A DNA stretch of 64,000 nucleotides from Natronococcus sp. CG52. Its GTDB lineage: Archaea; Halobacteriota; Halobacteria; Halobacteriales; Natrialbaceae. Positions 6,259-15,013 of the stretch are shown one piece after another. The notes below the pieces were generated by a model that did no database searches, had not been told where the DNA came from, and saw only the letters and a program-made list of their open reading frames with translations. The stretch's first letter is position 1; each line of letters opens with the position of its first letter. Location of the stretch: NCBI RefSeq assembly GCF_023913515.1, contig NZ_CP099391.1:1798001-1862000 (forward strand), in the 5' to 3' direction. A program made the translations under genes and the position numbers.

Positions 6259-8577
6259 ATGACTTCCTCTCCTTACACGGATGCAGATTCGGCCGTTCAC
6301 GCTCGCATCCGTCAACAGGAGGTCGTTGCCGAACTCGGACAGCAGGCGCTCGAAACGGACGACCTCGACCGGTTGATGCACGACGCTGCGGTCGCGGTCG
6401 CCGAGACGCTCGACGTCGAATACGCGACCGTCCTCGAGTTGTCGCCCGGTGGCGACGAAGTCGTTCTCAGGCACGGTGTCGGCTGGCAGAATGAAGTCGT
6501 CGACGAGGCGACGATCCCGGCGACTCTCGACTCGCGAGTCGGATACACGCTCCACTCGGAGGAGCCGATCATCGTCACCGACTACCGTACCGAGGAGCGG
6601 TTCTCCGACCCCGATCTGCTCATCGAGCACGGTGTCGTCAGCGGAATCAGCGTCGTCATCGGTTCCGCCGAGGAGCCGCGGGGCGTTCTGGGAACGCATT
6701 CGACCGAGGAGCGGGAGTTTACCGAACACGACGCGAATTTCGTTCAAAGCGTCGCAAACGTACTCGCAACGGCGATCGAGAACAAAGCAGCACACAGCCA
6801 ACTGCGAGAGATCCACGAGCGGATCACCAACGGGGTCCTGGCGCTGAACGAAGAGTGGGAATTCACTCACGTCAACCAGCAGGCCGAGGAGAGCCTCGGT
6901 CACGACGCCGACGAGTTACTGGGTGCGAATATTTGGGAACTTTTCCCCTCGCTAGCGGGAACCGAGTTCGAAGAGCACTACCGAGAAGCGATGGACTCCC
7001 AGGAGTCCGTCTCGTTCGAGGGGTATTACCCGCCGTTCGACGCGTGGTTCGAGGAGCACGCGTACCCGTCCGAAACGGGCCTATCGGTGTACTTCCGCGA
7101 CGTCACCGAGCAAAAGCAGATCGAGGCCGAACTCGACGAGATTTACGGACGCATCTCGGACGCCTTCTTCGCGCTCGACGAGGAGTGGCAGTTCACGTAC
7201 CTGAACGAACGCGCTCACGAACTGATCAACCCCGAGGACCGAGCGCTAATCGGCGAGTCCGTCTGGGAAGCGTTTCCCGAGGCGACCGAACGAACGTTCA
7301 AATCCGAGTACGAGGAGGCGATGTCCGAACAGGAGACCGTCTCCTTCGAAGAGTACTATCCCGATCCGCTCAATACGTGGTTCGACGTTCGAGCGTACCC
7401 CTCCGAGACGGGACTCTCAGTCTACTTCCGAGACATCACTGAGCGAAAGGAGCGCGAAGCCAAACTCGAGAAAACGATACGCGAGTTGCGCGAAAGCGAG
7501 GAGCGGTTGCGTCTCGCACTCAAGGCCGGAGAGATGGGCACGTGGGAACTCGACCTGCAAACGGAGGAGTCGCCCGTTCGTTCTCCACACCACGATCGGA
7601 TCTTCGGCTACGAGGAACCGCTCGACGACTGGGACTTCGAGACCTTCCTCGAACACGTCCATCCGGACGATCGCGTGGATGTGGAACGACGGTTCGAGGG
7701 GGCCTTCGAGACGGGCGAGTGGGAATTCGACTGCCGGATCACGCGGGCCGACGGCGAGCAACGGGTGATCGCCGCTCAGGGAGTGTTCTACTACGATGAG
7801 GGCGAGCCGGTACGTGCAGTCGGGGTGGTACAGGACGTGACCGAACAGAAAGCGCACGAACGACAACTCGAGAAGTCCAATCAGCGGCTCGAGCAATTCG
7901 CGTACGCGGCTTCCCACGACCTACAAGAGCCGCTTCGCATGGTATCGAGTTACCTCTCCCTCATCGAACGCCGGTACGGCGGTGAACTCGACGACGACGC
8001 CGAAGAATTCCTCGAGTTCGCCGTCGACGGTGCGGATCGAATGCGCGAAATGGTCGACGGTCTGCTCGAGTATTCGCGAGTCGATACACAGGGTGATCCG
8101 CTCGAACCGGTCGATTTGGCCAGTCTCGTCGAGAACGTACGGGAAGATCTCCAAATGCAGATCGCGGAGAGCGATGCGCAAATCACGACCGAGGATCTTC
8201 CCCCCGTAATGGGTGATGACAGTCAGCTACGCCAGGTTTTCCAAAACCTCATCAGTAACGCGATCGCGTACAGCGGGACCGAGCCGCCTCGGATCCACAT
8301 CGAAGCCGACAGACGGGGACGGAAGTGGATGCTCTCGGTTCGCGACGAGGGTATCGGTATCGATCCCGATAACCAGGATCGCGTCTTCGAGGTGTTCCAG
8401 CGCCTCCACAGCCGCGAGAACCATTCCGGCACCGGGATCGGCCTCGCACTCTGCCAACGGATCGTCGAGCGCCACGATGGACGTATCTGGGTCGACTCCG
8501 AACCGGGCGAGGGATCGACGTTCTCGTTCACGCTTCCGGCAGTCGGAGAGCTCGATTCACTGAATTCGCCGTCGTAA
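6259..8577 (+). CDS. Cytoplasmic multi-PAS sensor histidine kinase
   Basis: The 772-residue protein has no membrane segment. In order it shows a GAF domain (about 20-175), three PAS domains (about 190-295, 295-405, 415-530), a HisKA dimerisation domain with phospho-acceptor His553 in ASHDLQEPLRM, and an HATPase domain with the N box (NLISNAI), the DEGIGID loop and the GTGIGLALC motif. Two of the PAS domains end with a distinctive YPSETGLSVYFRD signature that recurs in other sensors here. The signal is unknown; GAF and PAS domains often bind small molecules, haem or flavin. No response regulator is adjacent, so it is an orphan kinase. Confidence 0.93.
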   Translation: MTSSPYTDADSAVHARIRQQEVVAELGQQALETDDLDRLMHDAAVAVAETLDVEYATVLELSPGGDEVVLRHGVGWQNEVVDEATIPATLDSRVGYTLHSEEPIIVTDYRTEERFSDPDLLIEHGVVSGISVVIGSAEEPRGVLGTHSTEEREFTEHDANFVQSVANVLATAIENKAAHSQLREIHERITNGVLALNEEWEFTHVNQQAEESLGHDADELLGANIWELFPSLAGTEFEEHYREAMDSQESVSFEGYYPPFDAWFEEHAYPSETGLSVYFRDVTEQKQIEAELDEIYGRISDAFFALDEEWQFTYLNERAHELINPEDRALIGESVWEAFPEATERTFKSEYEEAMSEQETVSFEEYYPDPLNTWFDVRAYPSETGLSVYFRDITERKEREAKLEKTIRELRESEERLRLALKAGEMGTWELDLQTEESPVRSPHHDRIFGYEEPLDDWDFETFLEHVHPDDRVDVERRFEGAFETGEWEFDCRITRADGEQRVIAAQGVFYYDEGEPVRAVGVVQDVTEQKAHERQLEKSNQRLEQFAYAASHDLQEPLRMVSSYLSLIERRYGGELDDDAEEFLEFAVDGADRMREMVDGLLEYSRVDTQGDPLEPVDLASLVENVREDLQMQIAESDAQITTEDLPPVMGDDSQLRQVFQNLISNAIAYSGTEPPRIHIEADRRGRKWMLSVRDEGIGIDPDNQDRVFEVFQRLHSRENHSGTGIGLALCQRIVERHDGRIWVDSEPGEGSTFSFTLPAVGELDSLNSPS

Positions 8578-8684
8578 TCGCTCGACGATAGCTGTGGTAG
8601 GTGAGAGCGGCTGCTGAATACGCGCTCTGTTCGCAGACGAGAATATTCTCCTCCTGATCGACGGTTCCCTTCGACGCTTCGTGA

Positions 8685-9668
8685 CTATCGCCCGCTACCG
8701 GAGTCGATCTCCGCGCCGCTCGCCGCCGGCGCCGCGAGCACGACCGACCCCTCGAGTCCCCGACCCTCGAGCGCCTTCCGCGCGGCCGCCCTCGCTTCCG
8801 CGGCGTGGCGTCGATCCGTCAGCCCGTAGACGACGGGCCCCCACGACGACTGGCCGACGCCGGAGAGCACGGGACACCCCTCGAGCGCCTCGACGAGTTC
8901 GCCCGCCGGCGGGCGGAAGACGCCGCCCTGGGCGTCCGCGTACCAGGCGCCGTTCTTGCGGCCGATCTCGGCGACGGCGTCGCCGAACGCCTCGAGCCGG
9001 CCCTCGGCGGCCGCGGGAAGCAGCTTTCGGGTGACGACGCCGGCGATCTCGTCGGCGACGGCGGGGTCGGCTCGTTCGACGACGGCGCGCATGCTCGCGT
9101 CTTCGTTCTCGCCGCTGCGGCCGGGCTCGGCGTCGGGGACGACGACCAGAAACCGCCAATCGTCGGGCAGTCGGTGCCGGGCGACGACCGGCGGCACCGT
9201 CCAGTCCCCCTCCGCCGGCGGCTCAGTCGTGAACCGGTTCGTCGGGTGGCCCGCGTCGACGACGAAGCCGCCATCTTCGAACGTCGCGACGCCGACGCCG
9301 CTGCGTCCGCCCCGCCCCATCGCCGGCGCGTGCGGTCGAACCCGCGGCTCGAGGTCGTGTGCTGCTGCCGTCGCCGCGAACACGGAGAGCGCGATCTGGG
9401 TGCCGCTGCCGAGACCGACGTGGCGGGGAAGCCGCTCCTCGAGGGTCACGGCGACTCCGGAGACGTCGAGCACGTCGACGGCTCGCTCGGCGTACTCGCG
9501 AACCAGCGGATCGTCCGCATCGACGGTCGCTGCCGGCTCGGCGGTGATGGTGACCCGCGGCTCCTCAAGGCCGACCCCGATCCCGCCGTAGAGCCGTCTG
9601 CGGGCGAGCGAGAGGTTCTGAAAGCCGACGTGGATCCGCGCACCGGCGCTGACGGTTGCCGTCGCCAT
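8685..9668 (-). CDS. Beta-ribofuranosylaminobenzene 5'-phosphate synthase-like protein (GHMP-kinase fold)
   Basis: The protein opens VSAGARIHVGFQNL and contains the GHMP-type glycine-rich motif LPRHVGLGSGTQIALSV, then GGVFRPP and GQSSWGPVVYGL, all typical of beta-RFAP synthase. In methanogens this enzyme condenses 4-aminobenzoate (or 4-hydroxybenzoate) with PRPP, with loss of CO2, in methanopterin synthesis. Halophilic archaea use folate-type cofactors, so the role here is unclear. The ATG at 9668 gives 327 residues, close to family length. A 132-bp spacer separates it from the divergent CobW gene. Confidence 0.88.
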   Translation of the reverse strand: MATATVSAGARIHVGFQNLSLARRRLYGGIGVGLEEPRVTITAEPAATVDADDPLVREYAERAVDVLDVSGVAVTLEERLPRHVGLGSGTQIALSVFAATAAAHDLEPRVRPHAPAMGRGGRSGVGVATFEDGGFVVDAGHPTNRFTTEPPAEGDWTVPPVVARHRLPDDWRFLVVVPDAEPGRSGENEDASMRAVVERADPAVADEIAGVVTRKLLPAAAEGRLEAFGDAVAEIGRKNGAWYADAQGGVFRPPAGELVEALEGCPVLSGVGQSSWGPVVYGLTDRRHAAEARAAARKALEGRGLEGSVVLAAPAASGAEIDSGSGR

Positions 9669-9800
9669 GTCCGTGCTAGCGGTACGAACGCCCCCGGGAA
9701 GGGGGTTTCGACGCTGGCAACGCCTGACGGCGATCGCATCCCCGGAAGCGAAACCACCCGCGCCATTTAGTAGCCCGTCCGTCGTGGGTCGTGACATCAC

Positions 9801-10928
9801 ATGTCGAACACCGAAGTCGACCGGATCCCGGTCACCGTCGTTAGTGGGTATCTCGGCGCCGGCAAGACGACGCTCGTCAACCACCTGCTGACGAACGCCG
9901 CGGGTCGGGAGATCGCGGTCATCGTCAACGACATGGGCGAGGTCAACGTCGACGCGGACCTGATCGCCCGCGAGAACGAAGAGGAGGGGATCGTCGATCT
10001 CTCGAACGGCTGTATCTGCTGCCGATTACAGGGGGATCTCCTCGACGAAACCCGACGACTCGCGGAGAGCCGGGAGTTCGAGTACCTGCTCGTCGAGTCC
10101 TCCGGGATCAGCGAGCCGATCCCGGTGGCCCGGGTGTTCACGGAGGGGACCGAGGAGAGCGAGATCGATCCGACGGAGCTGTTCGAGCTGGATACGACGG
10201 TCACCGTCCTCGACACCTACGGCTTCTGGAAGGAGTTCGACGCCGGCGAGTCCCTGCCCGAACACGCCCAGCCGGACGAGCAACGGCCGCTGAGCGAGGT
10301 CCTCGTCGAGAGTATCGAGTTCTGCGACGTCCTCCTGCTGAACAAGACCGATATGATCCCCGACGACGTTCTCGAGGAGATCGAAGCCGTCGTGGATCGG
10401 CTTCAGCCCGGCGCCGAGCGAGTCCGCACGAGCCACTGCGAGGTCGATCCCGACCTCGTGCTGGGAACCGGTCGGTTCGACTTCGAGGAGGCGAAGCGGT
10501 CGCAGGGGTGGAAACGCGAGCTGCGCGGCGACGGTCACGATCACGGTGGACGCGCCCGTTCGCACGCCCACGACCAGCGCGCTGCCGACCTCCACGGCGT
10601 CTCGTCGTTCGTTTTCCGAGCCGACGAGCCGTTTCGTCCCGACGAACTGGGCGACTGGCTCGAGGAGTGGGACGGCTCGATCGTCCGGGCGAAGGGCGTC
10701 TGTCACGTCGCCGGCCGCGACGAGGTGATCGGACTCAGTCAGGCCGGTCCGTCGGTGCAGGCGGGGCCGATCGGCGAGTGGCGGCCGGACGACGACCGAC
10801 GGACGCAGCTGGTGTTTATCGGCCGCGAGATGGACGAAGCGCGGATCCGCGAGGAACTCGAGGCGATGCTCGTCGCGACGGACGAACAGGTCGAAGACCA
10901 GAACTGGGCCGATCCGTTCCCGCTATGA
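9801..10928 (+). CDS. CobW/COG0523-family GTPase, putative metallochaperone
   Basis: The 375-residue protein has Walker A GYLGAGKTT (16-24), the family's metal-binding CICC motif (Cys71, Cys73, Cys74), a guanine-specificity NKTD near residue 178, and a CobW C-terminal domain. A His-rich stretch (GHDHGG...HAHDQ) after the GTPase domain probably also binds zinc or another metal. COG0523 GTPases load metals into enzymes or handle zinc scarcity; the target cannot be assigned, and no cobalamin genes are adjacent. The last 6 bp overlap the convergent small gene at 10923. Confidence 0.92.
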   Translation: MSNTEVDRIPVTVVSGYLGAGKTTLVNHLLTNAAGREIAVIVNDMGEVNVDADLIARENEEEGIVDLSNGCICCRLQGDLLDETRRLAESREFEYLLVESSGISEPIPVARVFTEGTEESEIDPTELFELDTTVTVLDTYGFWKEFDAGESLPEHAQPDEQRPLSEVLVESIEFCDVLLLNKTDMIPDDVLEEIEAVVDRLQPGAERVRTSHCEVDPDLVLGTGRFDFEEAKRSQGWKRELRGDGHDHGGRARSHAHDQRAADLHGVSSFVFRADEPFRPDELGDWLEEWDGSIVRAKGVCHVAGRDEVIGLSQAGPSVQAGPIGEWRPDDDRRTQLVFIGREMDEARIREELEAMLVATDEQVEDQNWADPFPL

Positions 10929-11081
10929 TTCCAGTTCGTCGCTGAGTTCGTCCCAGGATTCGTGGAAGCCGTGGGTCGACTGGGAGGTCGCCGTCGCCGT
11001 AATGGCGTTCTGGTAGACGTCGTCGTACTCGAGCAACTGCCCCCAGCCGTCGGTGAACGAGTAGTTACAGTACTGGCACAC
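10923..11081 (-). CDS. Micro-protein with one CxxC pair, function unknown
   Basis: From a GTG at 11081 the frame encodes 52 residues beginning MCQYCNYSFTDGWGQLL and ending in an acidic tail (ESWDELSDELES). A TATA-like GTATAT precedes the GTG by about 25 bp, suggesting leaderless transcription. There is only a single CxxC pair, so zinc binding would need dimerisation or a partner. Its end overlaps the CobW gene by 6 bp tail to tail. I do not recognise the family; it could also be a non-coding frame. Confidence 0.45.
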   Translation of the reverse strand: MCQYCNYSFTDGWGQLLEYDDVYQNAITATATSQSTHGFHESWDELSDELES

Positions 11082-11236
11082 GGAGCGAGATAACACCGGA
11101 ATCGATATACGCCTTTCTGTCACCGCGTTCCTCGAGCGCTCGTCGCCGAAGGAATCGGCTCGATGGCCGATCCAAAAGTCCATAACGGTGCGCTACCGAG
11201 GGCGCCTACTCGACGGCACTCCGCCGAGAGACGATC

Positions 11237-11404
11237 ATGAACACGAAGCGAAACGGCGCGTACGTTGGCGGTACGACCGACGTAGTCGAACGCTCCTGTG
11301 ACCACTGCGACTGGCACGCAGTCGACGACACGTACCCCGGCCTGATCGAGCGGTATCAGGACCACCTCCGGGAGGCGCACCCGAAAGTCTGGCTTCGACG
11401 CTAA
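11237..11404 (+). CDS. C2H2-type zinc-finger micro-protein (55 aa)
   Basis: The ATG at 11237 opens a 55-codon gene with a C-x2-C ... H-x4-H pattern: SCDHCDW near residues 20-26 and YQDHLREAH near 40-48, so it should fold as a small zinc finger. The codon use is typical of the genome (GC-rich third positions). Two other micro-proteins in the window (20768 and 60607) share the CxxCDW start and H-x4-H end. Haloarchaea carry many such proteins with regulatory roles in the few cases studied; its own role is unknown. It lies alone just upstream of repeat B. Confidence 0.75.
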   Translation: MNTKRNGAYVGGTTDVVERSCDHCDWHAVDDTYPGLIERYQDHLREAHPKVWLRR

Positions 11405-11422
11405 CGAGTGACGTATACGTGG

Positions 11423-11547
11423 TATAGTACCAACTGAAACGGTTTTCACACCGATCGCACTGTCCGCGGTTCGGAGCGAGCGAAGCAAGCGAGAACCGCG
11501 CTCCCGTCGTGCGATCGGGTGTGCACTGACTGTCAGTGGCTACTATA
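11423..11547 (+). repeat. Palindromic intergenic repeat, copy B (125 bp)
   Basis: The arms match copy A almost base for base and the length is identical. The central 20 bp (11473-11492) are the exact reverse complement of the equivalent segment in copy A, and here the flanks are a perfect 8-bp inverted repeat, CGCGGTTC/GAACCGCG. It lies in the 270-bp gap before livH. Confidence 0.85.
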
Positions 11548-11643
11548 TTCCGTTAGCGGTTGAAAACACGCGCCGCCGACAATAACGGCCAAATCAGACT
11601 TATCCAGCCGTAACACGCTATTACCCTCTACTATCGCGTGGAA

Positions 11644-11653
11644 GTATTATTTA
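11644..11653 (+). promoter_or_regulatory. Putative TATA box for livH
   Basis: The AT-rich TATTATTTAC is about 25-30 bp before the ATG at 11675 and would give a leaderless livHMG transcript. Confidence 0.4.
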
Positions 11654-11674
11654 CGCCCCTAGCTAGTCAATACC

Positions 11675-12781
11675 ATGCCTTTCGCAGACTGGCGGCGCTC
11701 CCTCGCGGGGGTGACGATCGAACAGTGGTTTGGGGTGTTGCTCCTCGTGGGGCTGGGAGTACTGCTGCTCGATTTCGCGCGTCGCATCGTCCTCGGCGAC
11801 CTCCGGTTCGGCACGCTTTCGGTGTTTCTCTGGCGAGGGCTCGTCGACGGAGTCATCATCGCGCTCGCCGCCGTCGGACTGTCGATGACGTACGCTATTC
11901 TCAGATTCGCGAACTTCTCGCACGGCGATCTCGTCACTACCGGTGCGTTCCTGGGGTGGACTAGCGCCTACGTCGTCGGGGGACTCGGGATCGCCGAGTT
12001 CGGGTCGACCGTTCTCCTGAACGCCGACAGCGGGACCTCTGCCCGCGAACTCGACATGCACCTGTTCGGGGCACCGCTCGCGATCGTCGCCGGGTTACTC
12101 GTCGCGGCGATCGGAACGATCCTCGTCGCGCTGGCGATCGATCGATTGGTGTACAAGCGCATGCGAAACGCCGGCGGGATCCCACTGTTGATCGCGAGCG
12201 TCGGCATCGCGCTGGCGCTTCGGTACGTCATCGTGTTCTTCTACGGGGAGCAGACGCGCGGTGTGACCAGGAGTTCGCCGACGGTCGAACACGAGTTACT
12301 CTTCTGGACCGATTCGCTGGACGTCCACCAGTCTACCCTCGTCGTGATCGGCGTGGCACTGATGATCGCGCTCCACCTCCTGTTGCAGTACACGAAGCTC
12401 GGAAAGGCCATGCGGGCGATGGCCGACAACCGTGATCTCGCGCTGATCACCGGAATTCCGACTGAGCGAGTGATCCTGATGACCTGGATCATCGGTGCGG
12501 GGCTGACCGGAACGGCTGGCTATCTGATCGTCCTCGAACAGGAGACGCTCAGCTTCAACACGGGATGGTTCCTGCTCCTGTTGATCTTCTCTGCGGTCAT
12601 CCTCGGCGGTATCGGATCGATCTACGGCGCGATCGCCGGCGGGTTGATCATCGGGCTGGCGACCAACGTCTCGCTGGTCTGGATCCCGGGTGACCTGACC
12701 GAGGTTGCCGCGTTTACGCTCATGATCTTGATCCTCCTCTTCAGGCCGTCCGGAATCTTCGGGGGGGTGGAAACGGCGTGA
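11675..12781 (+). CDS. livH: Branched-chain amino-acid ABC transporter permease LivH
   Basis: The 368-residue protein has about eight or nine membrane segments and the LivH-family features: GLVDGVIIALAAVGLSMTYA near the N-terminus, RFANFSHGDLVTTGAF, the cytoplasmic coupling loop GKAMRAMADNRDLALITGI, and the GGIGSIYGAIAGGL end. Together with LivM it forms the membrane channel for leucine/isoleucine/valine or related amides. It is somewhat longer than bacterial LivH because of an N-terminal extension and a loop after the second segment. The livM GTG overlaps its stop by 4 bp, showing co-translation. Confidence 0.93.
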   Translation: MPFADWRRSLAGVTIEQWFGVLLLVGLGVLLLDFARRIVLGDLRFGTLSVFLWRGLVDGVIIALAAVGLSMTYAILRFANFSHGDLVTTGAFLGWTSAYVVGGLGIAEFGSTVLLNADSGTSARELDMHLFGAPLAIVAGLLVAAIGTILVALAIDRLVYKRMRNAGGIPLLIASVGIALALRYVIVFFYGEQTRGVTRSSPTVEHELLFWTDSLDVHQSTLVVIGVALMIALHLLLQYTKLGKAMRAMADNRDLALITGIPTERVILMTWIIGAGLTGTAGYLIVLEQETLSFNTGWFLLLLIFSAVILGGIGSIYGAIAGGLIIGLATNVSLVWIPGDLTEVAAFTLMILILLFRPSGIFGGVETA

Positions 12782-14160
12782 CTCGCGAACCGCCCGTCGC
12801 GCCGGACGGCGGCGAAGCCCCCGAGGAGGAGTTCGTGGGCGGTGCCGATCCCGGCGGCCGTCCCCGCTGGCTCGACGATATCGCCATCATCGCAACGGCC
12901 ACGCTCGTGGTGTACGGTCTCTTCATCGGCCTCGGCCTCGCGGCAGGGCTGGACTTCAACGGCATCGTCAGCACGCTCCAGCAGGTGACGCTGCTTGCGG
13001 CGTCGTTCGCCCTGGTCGCCCTGGCGCTCAACCTCCACTGGGGCTACACGGGGCTGTTCAACATCGGCATCGCCGGCTTTATGGCTGTCGGCGCCTACAC
13101 GATGGCGCTGGTGACGGCCGCACCGGACGCCACGTTCCCCGGACTCGGACTGCCGCTGTGGATCGGCGTTCCGGCGGGACTCGTGGCCGCCGCGCTCGTC
13201 GGCTTCCTGGTTTCGTTGCCGGCGTTGCGCCTCCGCGCCGACTACTTCGCGATCGTCACCCTGGCGTTCGCGGAGGTGATCCGGCTGCTGTACAACTCGA
13301 GCGCGCTCCGGGAGTTCGATCTGCTCGGCGTCGAGTTCGGGACCGGCGGCGGACAGGGAATGTCGTTCCCGAACCTGCGAAACACGATCTCGCGGCGGAT
13401 TATGTACGTCGACGGGGACCAGGGAGCGGGGCCTACCCTCGTCGGCCGGCCGTTCCTGCGGGCCGGGGACGCGCTGGAGCTGAGCCCGTCAGTCGTCGAG
13501 GGGTGGGTGTACACTGCCATCCTGGTGGTGCTGGTCGCGTTCGCGTTCGTGGTCATCACCTGGATTGGCAACTCCCCGTTCGGCAGGGTGTTGAAAGCCA
13601 TCAGGGAGGACGAACTCGCGGCCCAATCGCTCGGCAAGAACACCGATCGCGTGAAGATCAAGGCGTTCGTGGTCGGGTGCGCGTTCATGGGGCTGGCGGG
13701 CATGGTCTGGCAGGGCCGCCGGGGATACATCGACCCAAACCTGTTTCTGCCGATCGTCACGTTCTACATTTTCACCGCGCTGATCATCGGCGGCTCCGGG
13801 TCGAACACCGGGAGCGTCGTCGGGGCACTCCTGTTCGCCGGGTTGCTCTTCGAGGGGCCGCCGTTCGTCCAGCGCATCGTGGACGCCACCTTCGACCTGC
13901 CGCGGCCCCCGACGGTCTACGACGGAGTGGTCGCGCTCGGTGATCTCGACCCGATGCCGCTGCTTGGGTATGCGGTGGGCGAGCTCCCGAACCTCCGGTT
14001 CGTCCTCTTCGGCGTGGTTCTCGTCGTCCTGATGATCTACCGCCCGGACGGGATACTCGGCCACCGGAACGAACCCGCATCGCCGATCGACCTGACGAAA
14101 GAGCGACCGCCGAGCGAACGCGATACTCCCTCGCCGCAGGGAGGTGAGCCGAATGAGTGA
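12778..14160 (+). CDS. livM: Branched-chain amino-acid ABC transporter permease LivM
   Basis: The GTG at 12778 overlaps the livH stop. The 460-residue product has about ten membrane segments, the LivM-family LHWGYTGLFNIGIAGFMAVGAY motif, and the coupling-loop sequence AIREDELAAQSLGKNTDRVKIKAF. Extra residues occur in the extracytoplasmic part (about 175-240) and in the hydrophilic C-terminal tail compared with bacterial LivM. It is the second half of the transport channel. It overlaps livG by 8 bp, and GGAGGTGA just before that overlap is a good ribosome-binding site for livG. Confidence 0.93.
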   Translation: MTREPPVAPDGGEAPEEEFVGGADPGGRPRWLDDIAIIATATLVVYGLFIGLGLAAGLDFNGIVSTLQQVTLLAASFALVALALNLHWGYTGLFNIGIAGFMAVGAYTMALVTAAPDATFPGLGLPLWIGVPAGLVAAALVGFLVSLPALRLRADYFAIVTLAFAEVIRLLYNSSALREFDLLGVEFGTGGGQGMSFPNLRNTISRRIMYVDGDQGAGPTLVGRPFLRAGDALELSPSVVEGWVYTAILVVLVAFAFVVITWIGNSPFGRVLKAIREDELAAQSLGKNTDRVKIKAFVVGCAFMGLAGMVWQGRRGYIDPNLFLPIVTFYIFTALIIGGSGSNTGSVVGALLFAGLLFEGPPFVQRIVDATFDLPRPPTVYDGVVALGDLDPMPLLGYAVGELPNLRFVLFGVVLVVLMIYRPDGILGHRNEPASPIDLTKERPPSERDTPSPQGGEPNE

Positions 14161-14959
14161 ATCGGCCGTCGTCGACGGGGAGCGAGCGGAGACGGTCGTG
14201 CTCCGCGTTTCGAACCTCGAGAAGCGATTCGGTGGGATCGTGGCAGTCGACGGCGCCGGTTTCGAGGTCAAGCGGGGGACGATAACGGGACTTATCGGTC
14301 CGAACGGGGCCGGCAAGTCGACGGTGTTCAACCTGATCACCGGCGTCTACAAACTGGATTCCGGTCGGGTGATCTTCGAGGGCGAGGACGTAACTGGATT
14401 GCAACCACACCAGCTGGTGGATCGCGGGCTGGTACGAACCTTCCAGATCAGCCGGATGCTCAGCGGGATGACCGTGCTCGAGAACATGCTACTGGCGTTC
14501 GACGACCAGCTCGGCGAGTCCCTCTGGTGCACGGTCGTGCCCAGCGTTCGTCGATCGATCGTCGAACAGGAGCGAGAGTTGCTCGAGCGCGCCTGGGAGA
14601 CGCTCGAACTGTTCGAGATCGATCACCTGGCCCACGAGGACGCGTCGAACCTCTCGGGCGGGCAGCGAAAGCTCCTCGAACTCGCCCGGGCGCTCCTGAC
14701 GGACCCGGAGATGTTGTTACTCGACGAGCCGATGGCCGGCGTCAACCCCACGCTCGAGAAGAAACTCCTCGAGCGCATCCACGAACTCAGATCGCAGGGA
14801 TACACCTTTCTCCTCGTCGAGCACGACATGGACGTCATCATGAACAACTGCGAGACGGTGATCGTCATGCATCAGGGTCGGGTGCTCTCGCGTGGCTCTC
14901 CCCAAGAGATACAGGAGGACGAACGCGTCATCGATGCCTATCTCGGGGGCGAGATCTGA
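14153..14959 (+). CDS. livG: Branched-chain amino-acid ABC transporter ATP-binding protein LivG
   Basis: This is a standard ABC ATPase: Walker A GPNGAGKST, a Q-loop region, signature LSGGQRKLLELARALL, Walker B MLLLDEP and the switch histidine in LLVEHDMD. The LivG-type MAGVNP motif after Walker B separates it from LivF. I chose the ATG at 14153 because the GGAGGTGA upstream has proper spacing. It powers import through LivHM. A second ATPase, LivF, normally follows directly, but here the next gene is convergent livK, so LivG may act as homodimer or pair with a LivF encoded elsewhere. Confidence 0.93.
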   Translation: MSESAVVDGERAETVVLRVSNLEKRFGGIVAVDGAGFEVKRGTITGLIGPNGAGKSTVFNLITGVYKLDSGRVIFEGEDVTGLQPHQLVDRGLVRTFQISRMLSGMTVLENMLLAFDDQLGESLWCTVVPSVRRSIVEQERELLERAWETLELFEIDHLAHEDASNLSGGQRKLLELARALLTDPEMLLLDEPMAGVNPTLEKKLLERIHELRSQGYTFLLVEHDMDVIMNNCETVIVMHQGRVLSRGSPQEIQEDERVIDAYLGGEI

Positions 14960-15013
14960 TACTCGTCGCCGAGAGTTTCGATGCCTCGCTCGAAAAACGG
15001 TTGGCCGGCTGCC

